This document shows positions 11,049 to 20,790 of a stretch of DNA of 64,000 bases, one piece after another. Both the position numbers and the translations under genes were made by a program. The DNA is from Paracoccaceae bacterium. Lineage in GTDB: Bacteria > Pseudomonadota > Alphaproteobacteria > Rhodobacterales > Rhodobacteraceae. Numbering within the stretch: the first letter of the stretch is position 1; each line of letters opens with the position of its first letter. The notes under the pieces are model-generated. The model saw only the letters and a program-made list of their open reading frames with translations. It was not told the DNA's origin and did not search any database. Where the stretch lies: the NCBI GenBank assembly GCA_024642725.1, contig JAHEAO010000006.1, forward strand, positions 1 through 64,000. Reading direction: 5' to 3'.

Positions 11049-12809
11049 TCAGCTTGGCCCGAGTGTTTCACAAGGCATGCTGCGCGCGTTCAGGCGACGG
11101 CAGGCGAGCGCTGCGGATTCCTGCGTCATACCGACGAAATTGGCGTCGAAACCGCCGGATTTGGGGACGACCTTGCGAAGGGCCTCGTCAAGTGTACCCA
11201 GCTCGTGAAGGGCGGTTTTCAGCAGGATGCGTTCAGCATCGTAGCGCGAGTTATAGCGGCCGATATTGATTCCCCAGAACCGCCCGCCGGAGGTCGAAAT
11301 CCGGGTCACGACTTCGGGTTCGTTGGTCAGCGGTTCTTCGATCACGATTGGCGTGGTGGAACTGGCGGACGCAAGGACAAGCGATTCCGGTCGGGGCTGC
11401 GGCGCGGGCAGGGTGCTTTGCGCGGCAGCGAACACGACCACGGGGGCGGGTTCGGCAACCGGTTCCGCAGCGGCAGGAAGCGGCTCATCCGGGATCGCTT
11501 CGGCCTCGGCCAGGTTGACGGCCTCCTCAAGCTCTGTTTCCGGGACGGCGGGGGCTGTCTCGGCCGGTAAGGCTTCGGCCAGGACGGTTTCAGGTATGGC
11601 GATGATTTCGGACTCTGCCTGCGCGATTTGCGTTTCGGGCTTCAGTTCCGGCTCGGCCTCGGCCACAAGCGTCTCGGGCTTGGCTTCTGCAACGATATCA
11701 GGATTGATGCCCACGGTCTCCGGCGCGACCTCAAGCGAGGCCTGAACCTCTTGCAACGCCGACTGGATATCGTCGGCCAGCGCGAGCAGCATGTCTTCGG
11801 ACGGGGCCTCGGGCTCGGCACCCGGACGGGGCAGCGGTCTCAGGCTTTTGCCCGGCGCGCGCACGAGTCGCAGGACCTTGCCGGCGGCGGGGGCCTCGTT
11901 CGAAGCGACGGTCGCGGCAACCGGCGCGGTTTCCGGATCGGCATCCGAATAGGTCGGAAGTGCCGGCTTTTTCACGCTGGTGCTGCTGGGCGCGCGGCGA
12001 AAGCCCATATCCATCAGTTCGGCGACTTTCGCGTTCCGATCAGTCGTGGAGCGTCCACCGAAGACGGTTGTGATAATCCGCTCATTTCCATGCTGAGCGG
12101 AAGCGACAAGATTGAATCCCGCGGCAACCGTATAGCCGGTCTTGATGCCGTCAGCGCCGGGGTAGCTGTCAAGGAAGCGACGGTTGGTATGGGACACCTG
12201 GCGCACACCCGCATCGGTCGTGCGGCGCGAAAACAGATTGTAGTACTCGGGGAAATCGTAAAGCAGATGCCGGCCCAGCGCCGTCATGTCGCGGGCGGTG
12301 GACAGGTGTCCGGCCTCTGTCAGGCCATGGGCATTCTTGAAGGTCGTGCGGGTCATCCCGAGCGCCGCAGCGGTCCGGTTCATGCGGCGGGCAAAGGCGG
12401 CTTCGGAGCCTTCTATGGCCTCGCCGATCGCGGTCGCCGCATCGTTTGCGGATTTCACCGCGGCCGCCCGCACCAAATAGCGCAGCGCGATCTTCTGGCC
12501 CGGCTTCATGCCTAGTTTGGACGGCGGTTCATTCGCCGCTTTCGAAGTGATCGTGACCATCGTGTCCATCGAGATCTCGCCACGTCGGACGGCCTCGAAT
12601 GCGATGTAGAGCGTCATCATCTTGGTCAGCGAGGCGGGATGCAGCCGGGTGTCGGCATTTCGGGAATGCAGCACTTCGCCAGTGCGCGCATCCATGACCA
12701 GGGCCGCATAGGGCGCAGAACGCGCCTGAAGCGGCGGCAACAAGGCCATCACAGTCAATGCCAATAAAAATAGCCCGAAACGGGCAATCTGCCCTAGACG
12801 TTTTTCCAC
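11049..12809 (-). CDS. D-alanyl-D-alanine carboxypeptidase with long Ala/Glu/Pro linker and C-terminal SPOR domain (GTG start)
   Basis: SLTK, SAND and DGIKTGYT motifs of PBP5/6 family; C-terminal SPOR-like GGRFWGINIGRYNSRYDAERILLKTALHE. Confidence 0.9.
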   Translation of the reverse strand: MEKRLGQIARFGLFLLALTVMALLPPLQARSAPYAALVMDARTGEVLHSRNADTRLHPASLTKMMTLYIAFEAVRRGEISMDTMVTITSKAANEPPSKLGMKPGQKIALRYLVRAAAVKSANDAATAIGEAIEGSEAAFARRMNRTAAALGMTRTTFKNAHGLTEAGHLSTARDMTALGRHLLYDFPEYYNLFSRRTTDAGVRQVSHTNRRFLDSYPGADGIKTGYTVAAGFNLVASAQHGNERIITTVFGGRSTTDRNAKVAELMDMGFRRAPSSTSVKKPALPTYSDADPETAPVAATVASNEAPAAGKVLRLVRAPGKSLRPLPRPGAEPEAPSEDMLLALADDIQSALQEVQASLEVAPETVGINPDIVAEAKPETLVAEAEPELKPETQIAQAESEIIAIPETVLAEALPAETAPAVPETELEEAVNLAEAEAIPDEPLPAAAEPVAEPAPVVVFAAAQSTLPAPQPRPESLVLASASSTTPIVIEEPLTNEPEVVTRISTSGGRFWGINIGRYNSRYDAERILLKTALHELGTLDEALRKVVPKSGGFDANFVGMTQESAALACRRLNARSMPCETLGPS

Positions 12810-13011
12810 GTCGCCTGCCTTCTACTGCCTCAAGATGCCGGAATCTTTTGTCCCTGGCTTTCTCTTATTGGGGTCACGCTAACATAACTGGTTGAATCGG
12901 AAAACACCCTATTTTCAATACCTTTGACGCAGTTGCTCAGACGTCATGGCGAGATGTTGTGGATAGATGTGCGGATGCCACAAGATGCACCATTGTGGCA
13001 GGAATGTGGCG

Positions 13012-13740
13012 TCAGCCCCGGCCGATTTCGTCGATCACCCCGGTAAGACCGCCAAGATCGGCGATTTCACGGAATCGCAAATGTCCCAGCGGCGGTTCGT
13101 GATGTTCCAGTTCCCATGTGACAGCATGCGGAACATGCACACCCCATCCACCCGCCTCAATCACTGGGACGACGTCGGATTTCAGTGAATTGCCGACCAT
13201 CATCGCCTCTTGCGGGCCGGTTCCGTGGCGGAGGAAGATCTGGCCGTAGACGCTGGCGGTCTTGTCGGACACGATTTCAACGCCGTCGAAGAGATCGCCC
13301 AGCCCGGATTGGGCGAGTTTTCGTTCCTGATCCAGAAGATCGCCCTTGGTGATCAGCAGAAGCGTAAAGTCACCCGCCAGGGCCTGAATGGTTTCGCGGG
13401 CATTGGGCAGAAGCTCTATCGGATGTTTCAGCATGTCCTGACCAGCCCCGATCAATTCGCGTATGACACGGGCCGGTACCTTGTCGTCGGTCACTTCAAT
13501 CGCGGTTTCGATCATCGACAGGACGAAGCCCTTGATGCCAAAGCCGTAGTGCCCGAGGTTGCGCCGCTCTGCCGCCAGCAGGCGGTCGGCAAGATGGTCG
13601 GGGTCTGCGTAATCGGCGAGAAGTGCAGCGAATCGTTCCTGTGTCAGCCGGAAGAAGCGTTCGTTCTGCCAGAGCGTGTCGTCCGCGTCGAAACCGATTG
13701 TTGTCAGTTTCCCTGTCATACCGGCCCAATGTTCCTGCAA
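13012..13740 (-). CDS. HAD-family hydrolase
   Basis: N-terminal [29 protein letters not shown] motifs. Confidence 0.87.
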   Translation of the reverse strand: MQEHWAGMTGKLTTIGFDADDTLWQNERFFRLTQERFAALLADYADPDHLADRLLAAERRNLGHYGFGIKGFVLSMIETAIEVTDDKVPARVIRELIGAGQDMLKHPIELLPNARETIQALAGDFTLLLITKGDLLDQERKLAQSGLGDLFDGVEIVSDKTASVYGQIFLRHGTGPQEAMMVGNSLKSDVVPVIEAGGWGVHVPHAVTWELEHHEPPLGHLRFREIADLGGLTGVIDEIGRG

Positions 13741-13857
13741 TTCGCCCCGCGCATCCGGCCCGCCCCCTTTTCACTTTCCGTCCAGCGCTTATATAGTCCG
13801 CCCAGGGTCCAGCAAGTTCAAGCTTTCGGAGATTGCCTTTTGAGTTCACCATTTCAC

Positions 13858-14181
13858 ATGACGTCGGACAAACCCGGCCAGACGGATGGTGAAGCCGGGG
13901 TTGTCACCAAGACAAAGCCGAAAACCCAGCGTCCGCCGCTGTACAAGGTTCTTTTGCTGAATGACGATTTCACCCCGATGGAATTCGTGGTCCATGTGCT
14001 GGAGCGGTTCTTTGGTCTGAACCATGCGCAAGCGTTTGAAATCATGTTGACCGTGCATAAGAAGGGGCTGGCTGTCGTGGGGGTGTTTTCCTACGAGATC
14101 GCAGAAACCAAGGTCAGCCAGGTGATGGATTTTTCCCGCCGACACCAGCATCCGCTGCAATGCACGATGGAAAAGGAATAG
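13858..14181 (+). CDS. clpS: ATP-dependent Clp protease adaptor ClpS
   Basis: MTSDKPGQ...[45 protein letters not shown]; start inside the longer ORF 13210..14181. Confidence 0.95.
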   Translation: MTSDKPGQTDGEAGVVTKTKPKTQRPPLYKVLLLNDDFTPMEFVVHVLERFFGLNHAQAFEIMLTVHKKGLAVVGVFSYEIAETKVSQVMDFSRRHQHPLQCTMEKE

Positions 14182-14197
14182 GGCTGCGGCCCTCGCC

Positions 14198-15208
14198 ATG
14201 ACGCTGTCACGTCTTTCCCTTGCCTTGGCGGATGGTCTTTTCGCTTTGCCTGAAGGCGGCCGCATCGCGGTGTACCGTCCCCGCGCGGACACCGACCTGT
14301 CGGCGCTGCCCGCGGAAAGGATCGAGGCGGTGCAGGGGTTCCGCCCCGACCACGACGCGTTGGTTCGCGCGGGCTACAGGACGGTCACCGAGGCTTCGGG
14401 TGAATATGCCCTTGCGGTTGTCGTCCTGCCGCGGTCCAAGGCGGAGGCCCATGGGCTGATCGCCCGGGCCATGCAGGTGACGCGTGGCGGGCCGGTGGTC
14501 GTGGATGGCCAGAAGACGGACGGCGTCGACAGCATCCTGAAGGACTGTCGCAAGCATGGCGCGACGGTCGGGGCGGTTCTGGCAAAGGCGCATGGCAAGA
14601 TCTTCGTCGCAACTGGTGGCGATTTCAGTGACTGGCATGCCGGGCGGAATGAAACTGTTCTGCCCGATGGTTTTGTCACGGTGCCGGGCATCTTTTCGGC
14701 CGACGGCGTTGATCGAGGGTCAGCGATACTGGCGGGGGCCCTGCCGCGCGACCTGTCGGGGCGGGTCGCCGATCTTGGTGCGGGATGGGGCTATCTTGCA
14801 CGACATGTCCTGAGCAGCCCGAAGGTGACTGAATGCCACCTGATAGAGGCTGAACACGCGGCGCTGGACTGCGCCCGGCGCAATGTCACCGACCCGCGCG
14901 CCCGGTTTCACTGGGCGGATGCCACGAAATTCGAGCCCGAATCGCCTTTTGATGTCGTGATCATGAACCCGCCGTTTCACTCGGCCCGCGCCGCCGATCC
15001 GGCGCTGGGCCGGGCCTTCATTCAGGCGGCAGCGCGCATGATCCGGCCTTCCGGTACGGTATGGCTGGTCGCAAACCGGCATTTGCCTTATGAAGCTGCC
15101 CTGCGGGACGCCTTTCACGAGGTGACCGAAGCTGCCGGTGACGCGTCGTTCAAGGTGTATCGTTTGTCCAAACCCAATCGCAAGCCGGCCCGACCCGGCG
15201 CAAACTGA
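14198..15208 (+). CDS. Class I SAM-dependent methyltransferase, RsmC-like (16S rRNA m2G)
   Basis: VADLGAGWGYLARHVL SAM motif; NPPFH catalytic motif; two-domain RsmC architecture. Confidence 0.82.
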   Translation: MTLSRLSLALADGLFALPEGGRIAVYRPRADTDLSALPAERIEAVQGFRPDHDALVRAGYRTVTEASGEYALAVVVLPRSKAEAHGLIARAMQVTRGGPVVVDGQKTDGVDSILKDCRKHGATVGAVLAKAHGKIFVATGGDFSDWHAGRNETVLPDGFVTVPGIFSADGVDRGSAILAGALPRDLSGRVADLGAGWGYLARHVLSSPKVTECHLIEAEHAALDCARRNVTDPRARFHWADATKFEPESPFDVVIMNPPFHSARAADPALGRAFIQAAARMIRPSGTVWLVANRHLPYEAALRDAFHEVTEAAGDASFKVYRLSKPNRKPARPGAN

Positions 15209-15229
15209 CCGAAAGCAGGAATCCAGATC

Positions 15230-16042
15230 ATGTCTTTTTCCATCGCCGGAAAGACCGCCATTGTCACCGGAGCCGCGAACGGCATCGGCCTTGCCGTCGC
15301 ACGGCATTTCGTCGAACAGGAGGCCAATGTCATGTTCGTCGACATGGACGAAGCGCGGCTGGCAGAGGAATGCGGCGAGGCTGCCGAGCAGGACGACAGC
15401 GGGCTGCGGTTGTTCTGCGGCGACCTGCGCAAGAAGCTGACGCTGGCCAATCTGGTTTCGGCAACGATCGACGCTTTTGACCGTGTCGACATTCTTGTCA
15501 ATGCGAGCCGTCAGATTACCCGGACCGACCCGCTTGATCCTGAGGACGACACGCTGGACGCGATGCTGCAGCAGAACCTTCTGACCAGCTACAGGCTGAG
15601 CCAGATCGTCGCGCGCAAGATGATCGCGCAGGCCGAAAAAGAAGAGGAGCCGGGCGATCAGATCGGCTCGATCATCAACTTGTCCTGTATTGCGGCAGGT
15701 CACACGCATCCAGACCTTCTGGCCTATTCGGTCAGCACCGCCGCGCTGGAACAGTTGACCCGGTCAATGGCGCTTGCTTTGGCCCCCAAAGGCGTGCGGG
15801 TCAACGCGATCTCGATCGGCAGCGTGATGAGCAACAGCCTGCAGGCCGCGCTCAAGAGCGACGCCGAACTGCGTGACAAGCTGATCCGACACACGCCTCT
15901 GGGACGGATCGCGGGCGCGGGGGAACTGGTGGACACGGCTCAATACCTGGCCTCCGACGCATCCGGCTTCGTCACCGGGCAGGTTCTGACAGTCGATGGC
16001 GGTCGCAGTCTGCTGGATACGGTGGACGCCCCGTCGCACTGA
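15230..16042 (+). CDS. Short-chain dehydrogenase/reductase family protein with degenerate active site
   Basis: TGAANGIG nucleotide motif; AYSVSTAAL in place of YxxxK; VNAS in place of NNAG. Confidence 0.85.
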   Translation: MSFSIAGKTAIVTGAANGIGLAVARHFVEQEANVMFVDMDEARLAEECGEAAEQDDSGLRLFCGDLRKKLTLANLVSATIDAFDRVDILVNASRQITRTDPLDPEDDTLDAMLQQNLLTSYRLSQIVARKMIAQAEKEEEPGDQIGSIINLSCIAAGHTHPDLLAYSVSTAALEQLTRSMALALAPKGVRVNAISIGSVMSNSLQAALKSDAELRDKLIRHTPLGRIAGAGELVDTAQYLASDASGFVTGQVLTVDGGRSLLDTVDAPSH

Positions 16043-16051
16043 CGGGATCGG

Positions 16052-16432
16052 CTAGCTCGCCGGGTAAGTGGCGTCGCAGGCCGCGATCCTCGGCTGAACC
16101 TCCCGGGCCAGTTCATTGCGACGCCGGATCATCGAATCGAGCTTTCGCTGCTCTTCGGACAAGTCGACCGCCACCGGCACGCGGCGAAAGCTGTCGTAGG
16201 GTTCCCAACAATAGGCCAAGGTGCCATTGCGGTAGCGACCGCAGATCCCCCATTGCCAGTTGGTGAAGCGTTCGGTGCCGTAACCGTAGCCGCGTTCGAT
16301 GTTGGCCTTGGATTCGGCGATGAGCCGGTCAAGCACGCGGAGATCCCTGGTTGCCGATGACATGCATTGTTCGCGCGGCGTCGCGCAGGCGGCGAGCAGG
16401 AGCAGCGCAAGCAGCAGGATCATGGGTTTCAT
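16052..16432 (-). CDS. Small lipoprotein, unknown function
   Basis: In-frame Met at 16432: MKPMILLLALLLLAAC (lipobox LLAAC). Confidence 0.72.
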   Translation of the reverse strand: MKPMILLLALLLLAACATPREQCMSSATRDLRVLDRLIAESKANIERGYGYGTERFTNWQWGICGRYRNGTLAYCWEPYDSFRRVPVAVDLSEEQRKLDSMIRRRNELAREVQPRIAACDATYPAS

Positions 16433-16542
16433 CTTGGCACCTTTGACAACCGGGATGCCTGCTAGGATAAGTCGCAGGCGAACCCTTTGAAAATAGGCTA
16501 CAGGGTTCACCAAAGAATGAAACCATCCTTCGGAGCATTGCA

Positions 16543-17433
16543 ATGACCGACGATTTCGCCGACCGGAAGGCCCGCGCCTCTGCCTGGTTCCGAACCCTGC
16601 GCGACGAGATCGTTGCCAGTTTCGAGGCGCTCGAGGACAGCCAGGTTCAGGGACCTTTCGCGGGTCAGCCCGCCGGGCGGTTCGAGGTCAGCGAAACCCG
16701 GCGCGCCTCCGACGACGGGTCGGATGCCGGTGGCGGACTGATGAGCGTGATGCGCGGCGGGCGGGTTTTTGAAAAAGTCGGTGTCAATGTGTCGACCGTC
16801 TTTGGCACGTTGGGGGACCGGGCGCAAAAAGCGATGGCGGCGCGCGGGGTGCCGGGGATGGACAGCGATCCGCGGTTCTGGGCGTCGGGCATCAGCCTTG
16901 TCGCGCATCTGCAGAACCCGCACACACCGGCCGTTCACATGAACACCCGGATGTTCTGGACACCGGGGGCGTGGTGGTTCGGCGGTGGGTCGGACCTGAA
17001 CCCCTGCATCGAATATGCTCAAGATACCGCGCAGTTCCATGCGGTGCAGAAGGCGCATTGCGACCCGCATGGCGAGGACCTGTACCCGCGCTACAAGGCT
17101 TGGGCGGATGAATATTTCTTTGTTCCCCACCGGGGCCGCGCCCGGGGCGTCGGCGGGATATTCTATGACGATCACAATTCCGGCGACTGGGAGGCCGATT
17201 TTGCCTTCACGCAGAATGTCGGGCGCGCATTCCTGCCGGCGTTTGTGCCGATCACGGTAAAACGACGCGATACGCCATGGACTGAGGCCGACAAGGACGT
17301 GCAACTCGTGCACCGCGGCCTTTATGCCGAATACAACCTTGTCTATGACCGTGGGACGAAGTTCGGTCTTGAAACCGGGCATGACGCCAATGCCGTTCTG
17401 ATGAGCCTGCCGCCGCTGGCGAAGTGGATCTGA
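16543..17433 (+). CDS. hemF: Oxygen-dependent coproporphyrinogen III oxidase
   Basis: VSTVFGTLG, HMNTRMFWTPGAWWFGGGSDLNP, YAEYNLVYDRGTKFGLETG signature. Confidence 0.95.
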   Translation: MTDDFADRKARASAWFRTLRDEIVASFEALEDSQVQGPFAGQPAGRFEVSETRRASDDGSDAGGGLMSVMRGGRVFEKVGVNVSTVFGTLGDRAQKAMAARGVPGMDSDPRFWASGISLVAHLQNPHTPAVHMNTRMFWTPGAWWFGGGSDLNPCIEYAQDTAQFHAVQKAHCDPHGEDLYPRYKAWADEYFFVPHRGRARGVGGIFYDDHNSGDWEADFAFTQNVGRAFLPAFVPITVKRRDTPWTEADKDVQLVHRGLYAEYNLVYDRGTKFGLETGHDANAVLMSLPPLAKWI

Positions 17434-17460
17434 TACCGGAACGTCGCGCGGCTGGCGACT

Positions 17461-17500
17461 GAGGGAGCCTCCGGCGGGGATATTTCGGAACAGATGAAAT
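17461..17500. repeat. Short intergenic element resembling a repeat frequent in Rhodobacterales (GGAGCCTCCGGCGGGGATATTTCGGAACAGATGAAA)
   Basis: Between convergent hemF and hemE; recognised by motif similarity from memory only; one copy in this window. Confidence 0.4.
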
Positions 17501-17509
17501 TGCGGTGAG

Positions 17510-18544
17510 TCAGCCGCCGCGCACCGTATCGATCATCAGTTGGACATTGGCCGGGTCGGCATCGGGGGTGATGCCGTGGCCGAGGTTGAAGATATGCGGC
17601 CCTTTTGAAAAGGCTTTCACGATGCGCCTGCTTTCATCGATCAGGGCCTGCCCGCCCGTGACCATGTGGCCCGGAGCAAGGTTGCCCTGAACACAGCCAT
17701 CCCTTTGCACGTTCTCTGCTGCCCATTCGGCGGAAACCGAATTGTCCAGCGCGACGCAATCGGCGCCGGTGGCTTTCGCGAAACCGATGTAGTTCTGGCC
17801 TGCTTCGCGCGGGAAGGCGATGACCGGTATGGCAGGATGGCGGGCCTTCAGAGCGGTGATGATGGTGCGCGCGGGGGCGAGAGCGTATTTGTCGAAGGCA
17901 TCGCCTTTCAATGAGCCGGCCCAACTGTCGAAAAGCTTGACGACTTCTGCCCCGGCCTCGATCTGGGCGGAAAGGTATTCGATGGTGGCCGCGGTCAGCA
18001 GGTCCATCAGGGCGTCGAACGTCGCGGGGTCTTCCATCCGCAGTTTGTGGGCCGGACCCTGATCGGGCGTGCCTCGGCCCGCGATCATGTAGGTGGCAAC
18101 CGTCCAGGGCGCGCCCGCGAATCCGATCAGGGTCGTTTCCTTGGGCAATTCGCCGGTCAGGATCTTCAGGGTCTCGTAGACCGGACCCAGCGTTTCATGG
18201 ATGTCGGGGACTGTCTTGAGCCTTGCGAGGTCGGCCTTGCCGGTGACGGTGGACAACCGCGGGCCTTCGCCAGTGACGAACCACAGGTCGGCCCCAAGCG
18301 CCTGCGGAACGAGCAGGATGTCGGCGAAGAGAATCGCCGCGTCGAATCCGAAGCGGCGGATCGGTTGCAGCGTTACCTCGGCGGCAAGGTCGGGAGTGTA
18401 GCAGAGCGACAGGAAGTCGCCGGCTTTTTCGCGCGTGGCACGGTATTCCGGCAGGTAGCGCCCGGCCTGACGCATCATCCAGACGGGCGGTGTCGGCAGC
18501 ACTTCTCCGGCCAGTGCCCGCAGGATTGTCTTGGTTTCCACCAT
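17510..18544 (-). CDS. hemE: Uroporphyrinogen decarboxylase
   Basis: [36 protein letters not shown] at 18544 ([11 protein letters not shown]); the ORF-track extension to 18910 overlaps hemC. Confidence 0.95.
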   Translation of the reverse strand: MVETKTILRALAGEVLPTPPVWMMRQAGRYLPEYRATREKAGDFLSLCYTPDLAAEVTLQPIRRFGFDAAILFADILLVPQALGADLWFVTGEGPRLSTVTGKADLARLKTVPDIHETLGPVYETLKILTGELPKETTLIGFAGAPWTVATYMIAGRGTPDQGPAHKLRMEDPATFDALMDLLTAATIEYLSAQIEAGAEVVKLFDSWAGSLKGDAFDKYALAPARTIITALKARHPAIPVIAFPREAGQNYIGFAKATGADCVALDNSVSAEWAAENVQRDGCVQGNLAPGHMVTGGQALIDESRRIVKAFSKGPHIFNLGHGITPDADPANVQLMIDTVRGG

Positions 18545-18646
18545 GGTCTGCCCTTTCTGTTCGTTGCGGCTGTCGTCGGGTGCCTGCAACAGTTTGTCAA
18601 CCCGGTCACTGTTGTCAGCGCGCTTCGTCACAAGTAGAGGAGGGGC

Positions 18647-19591
18647 ATGACATTGGAACTTCCCTCGGCGGTCAAACCGCTCAAGATCGGTACGCGCGGT
18701 TCGCCGCTGGCGCTGGCGCAGGCGCATGAAGTCCGGCACCGGCTGATGGCGGCGTTCGGGTTGCCGGATGAGGCATTCGAGATCGTCGTGATCTCGACCA
18801 CCGGCGACAGGGTCCAGGACCGGCCGCTGAAAGAGCTGGGCGGCAAGGGGCTGTTCACCCGCGAGATAGAGAACGATCTTCTGTACAGCGCGATCGACAT
18901 CGCCGTTCATTCGATGAAGGACATGCCGGTGCAGCAGCCCAAGGGATTGATGCTGGACTGCTATCTGCCGCGCGAGGATGTGCGCGACGCTTTCGTTTCA
19001 GTCAGCGCGAACGGGCTTGCAGATCTTGCCGAAGGCGCTGTTGTCGGAACGTCCAGCCTGCGGCGGCGCGCCCAGCTTTTGCATCGCCGCCCCGATCTGC
19101 AGGTCGTGGAATTTCGCGGCAACGTTCAGACCCGGCTGCGCAAGCTTGATGAAGGCGTCGCCGCGGCGACATTCCTGGCGATGGCCGGTCTGAGGCGGTT
19201 GAAGATGGATCAAGTGCCGTGTGTGCCCGTCGTGCCCGAGGACATGCTGCCCGCTGTGGCGCAGGGGGCCATCGGAATTGAACGGCGCATTGATGATCAG
19301 CGCGCGGCAGGTCTGCTCGAGGCGCTTCATGACCGGCCTACGGGCCAGCGGATCGCGGCTGAGCGCGCATTCCTGACGGCGCTCGATGGATCGTGTCAGA
19401 CCCCGATTGCCGGTCTTGCAGAGCTTGACGGCGGCAGCCTGAGGCTGCGCGGCCAGATCCTGCGCACCGACGGGTCGGAGGCGCTGGACGACGATCAGAG
19501 CGGCGCGATCGAGGATGGCCCCGAGATGGGGCGCGTCATGGCCGAGGGTCTGCTGGCGCGGGCAGGCGAAGGGTTTTTTGACTGGCGTTAA
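18647..19591 (+). CDS. hemC: Hydroxymethylbilane synthase (porphobilinogen deaminase)
   Basis: [38 protein letters not shown]; cofactor Cys loop [14 protein letters not shown]. Confidence 0.95.
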   Translation: MTLELPSAVKPLKIGTRGSPLALAQAHEVRHRLMAAFGLPDEAFEIVVISTTGDRVQDRPLKELGGKGLFTREIENDLLYSAIDIAVHSMKDMPVQQPKGLMLDCYLPREDVRDAFVSVSANGLADLAEGAVVGTSSLRRRAQLLHRRPDLQVVEFRGNVQTRLRKLDEGVAAATFLAMAGLRRLKMDQVPCVPVVPEDMLPAVAQGAIGIERRIDDQRAAGLLEALHDRPTGQRIAAERAFLTALDGSCQTPIAGLAELDGGSLRLRGQILRTDGSEALDDDQSGAIEDGPEMGRVMAEGLLARAGEGFFDWR

Positions 19592-20790
19592 GCCGGACGC
19601 CGCCTGTCCATCATCAAGAGCGTAAGGCCCGAGGCGGCTGCGAGCCCTGCCCCGAGCATCGCGGCCAGCCCGTAGCCCGATATCGCCGTTCCAAGCCCGA
19701 AGACGGCGGCGGCGATGACCTGGCCGGTGACGTGAAGAACCGCGATCAGTGCGCCGCCCGCGCCGGGGCGGGCTGACATCAGGTCCTGCATATAGGCGAT
19801 TGGGACGGAAAGCGTTACCGCCGCTCCCATTGCAGCGGGGATCGCCAGGAACCAGACGACCGGATAGGGGGCCGCCAGCGGGAAAGCGCAGAGAAACCCT
19901 GCATGGATGAAGGCGGCAGCGGCGATAAGTGCGGATTTCGACAGTCGCGACAGCAGCATCGGCGAGGCGAGCATGAAAGGCACTTCGAGTCCCGCGACGA
20001 GTCCGGCGAAAAGCGAGACATCCGAGGTTTCGCGTCCGCCGCCGGTCGTCATGATCAGGCCAAGAAGGACCATGTAGAGCGTGACCCCCGCCTGAACCGA
20101 CGCGATTACCAGAATTCTCGCGGTGACCGGCCATGCCGTCATTTCCCGCAGGGCGGCAGAGAAGCGGATGCCGGATTTCGGATCATTCAGTTCCGCCGCA
20201 CGGGCCGATGGCCAGCGGATTGCCAGAAGTGCGGTGATAACGGCAAAGCCGAGCGCAAGCACGCCATAGATCAGGATCAGCGGTGCGCCGCGATCGAAGG
20301 CCAAAGACCAGAGGGGCAGCACAATGACGAAGGGAAGGGCAAAAAGCGCGCGCAGGGCGGCCATGGTTCCATCCCGGCTGGCGGCTGTCTGTTCAGCCGT
20401 GGCGAGGCGGGCAAGGGCGAACAGTTGGCCGAAGATCGTCGCCGAGAACGGGAAGACCAACATATGCGCGACGAGATAGGCCGTCGGCGAGCGGACCAGA
20501 AAGACCAAGCCAGCGCCCGCCGCGCCGAGGGCGGCCGAAGCGATCAGGATCTTTCTGCGGTCCCCTTTCTGGTCAGTCAGGATTCCGATCCAGACGGAAG
20601 CGGTGACCGAAAGGGCAGAGCCGAAGGCCATGATCGCCGAATAAGCGCCGTCGGTGAATCCGAAGACGCTGATTGCAACAAGTGACTGGTGGGGTGCAAT
20701 GGAGGCTGCATAAGCGCCGTAGCAGAAGACTGAGAGGGCAACGAGGCCTAATATCCTGTCGCGCGCGATCTGGCGCAACGTGTCAAGCAT
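19588..20790 (-). CDS. MFS transporter
   Basis: 400 aa, 10-12 hydrophobic segments; MFS loop VWIGILTDQKGDRRKILI. Confidence 0.82.
   Translation of the reverse strand: MLDTLRQIARDRILGLVALSVFCYGAYAASIAPHQSLVAISVFGFTDGAYSAIMAFGSALSVTASVWIGILTDQKGDRRKILIASAALGAAGAGLVFLVRSPTAYLVAHMLVFPFSATIFGQLFALARLATAEQTAASRDGTMAALRALFALPFVIVLPLWSLAFDRGAPLILIYGVLALGFAVITALLAIRWPSARAAELNDPKSGIRFSAALREMTAWPVTARILVIASVQAGVTLYMVLLGLIMTTGGGRETSDVSLFAGLVAGLEVPFMLASPMLLSRLSKSALIAAAAFIHAGFLCAFPLAAPYPVVWFLAIPAAMGAAVTLSVPIAYMQDLMSARPGAGGALIAVLHVTGQVIAAAVFGLGTAISGYGLAAMLGAGLAAASGLTLLMMDRRRPA

Noticed and set aside
13210-13857. Long N-terminal extension of the clpS ORF
   Set aside because: Antisense to the HAD gene; ClpS homology begins at 13858.
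18545-18910. N-terminal extension of hemE and overlap with hemC
   Set aside because: Extension is compositionally shadow-like; hemE starts naturally at [11 protein letters not shown] (18544).
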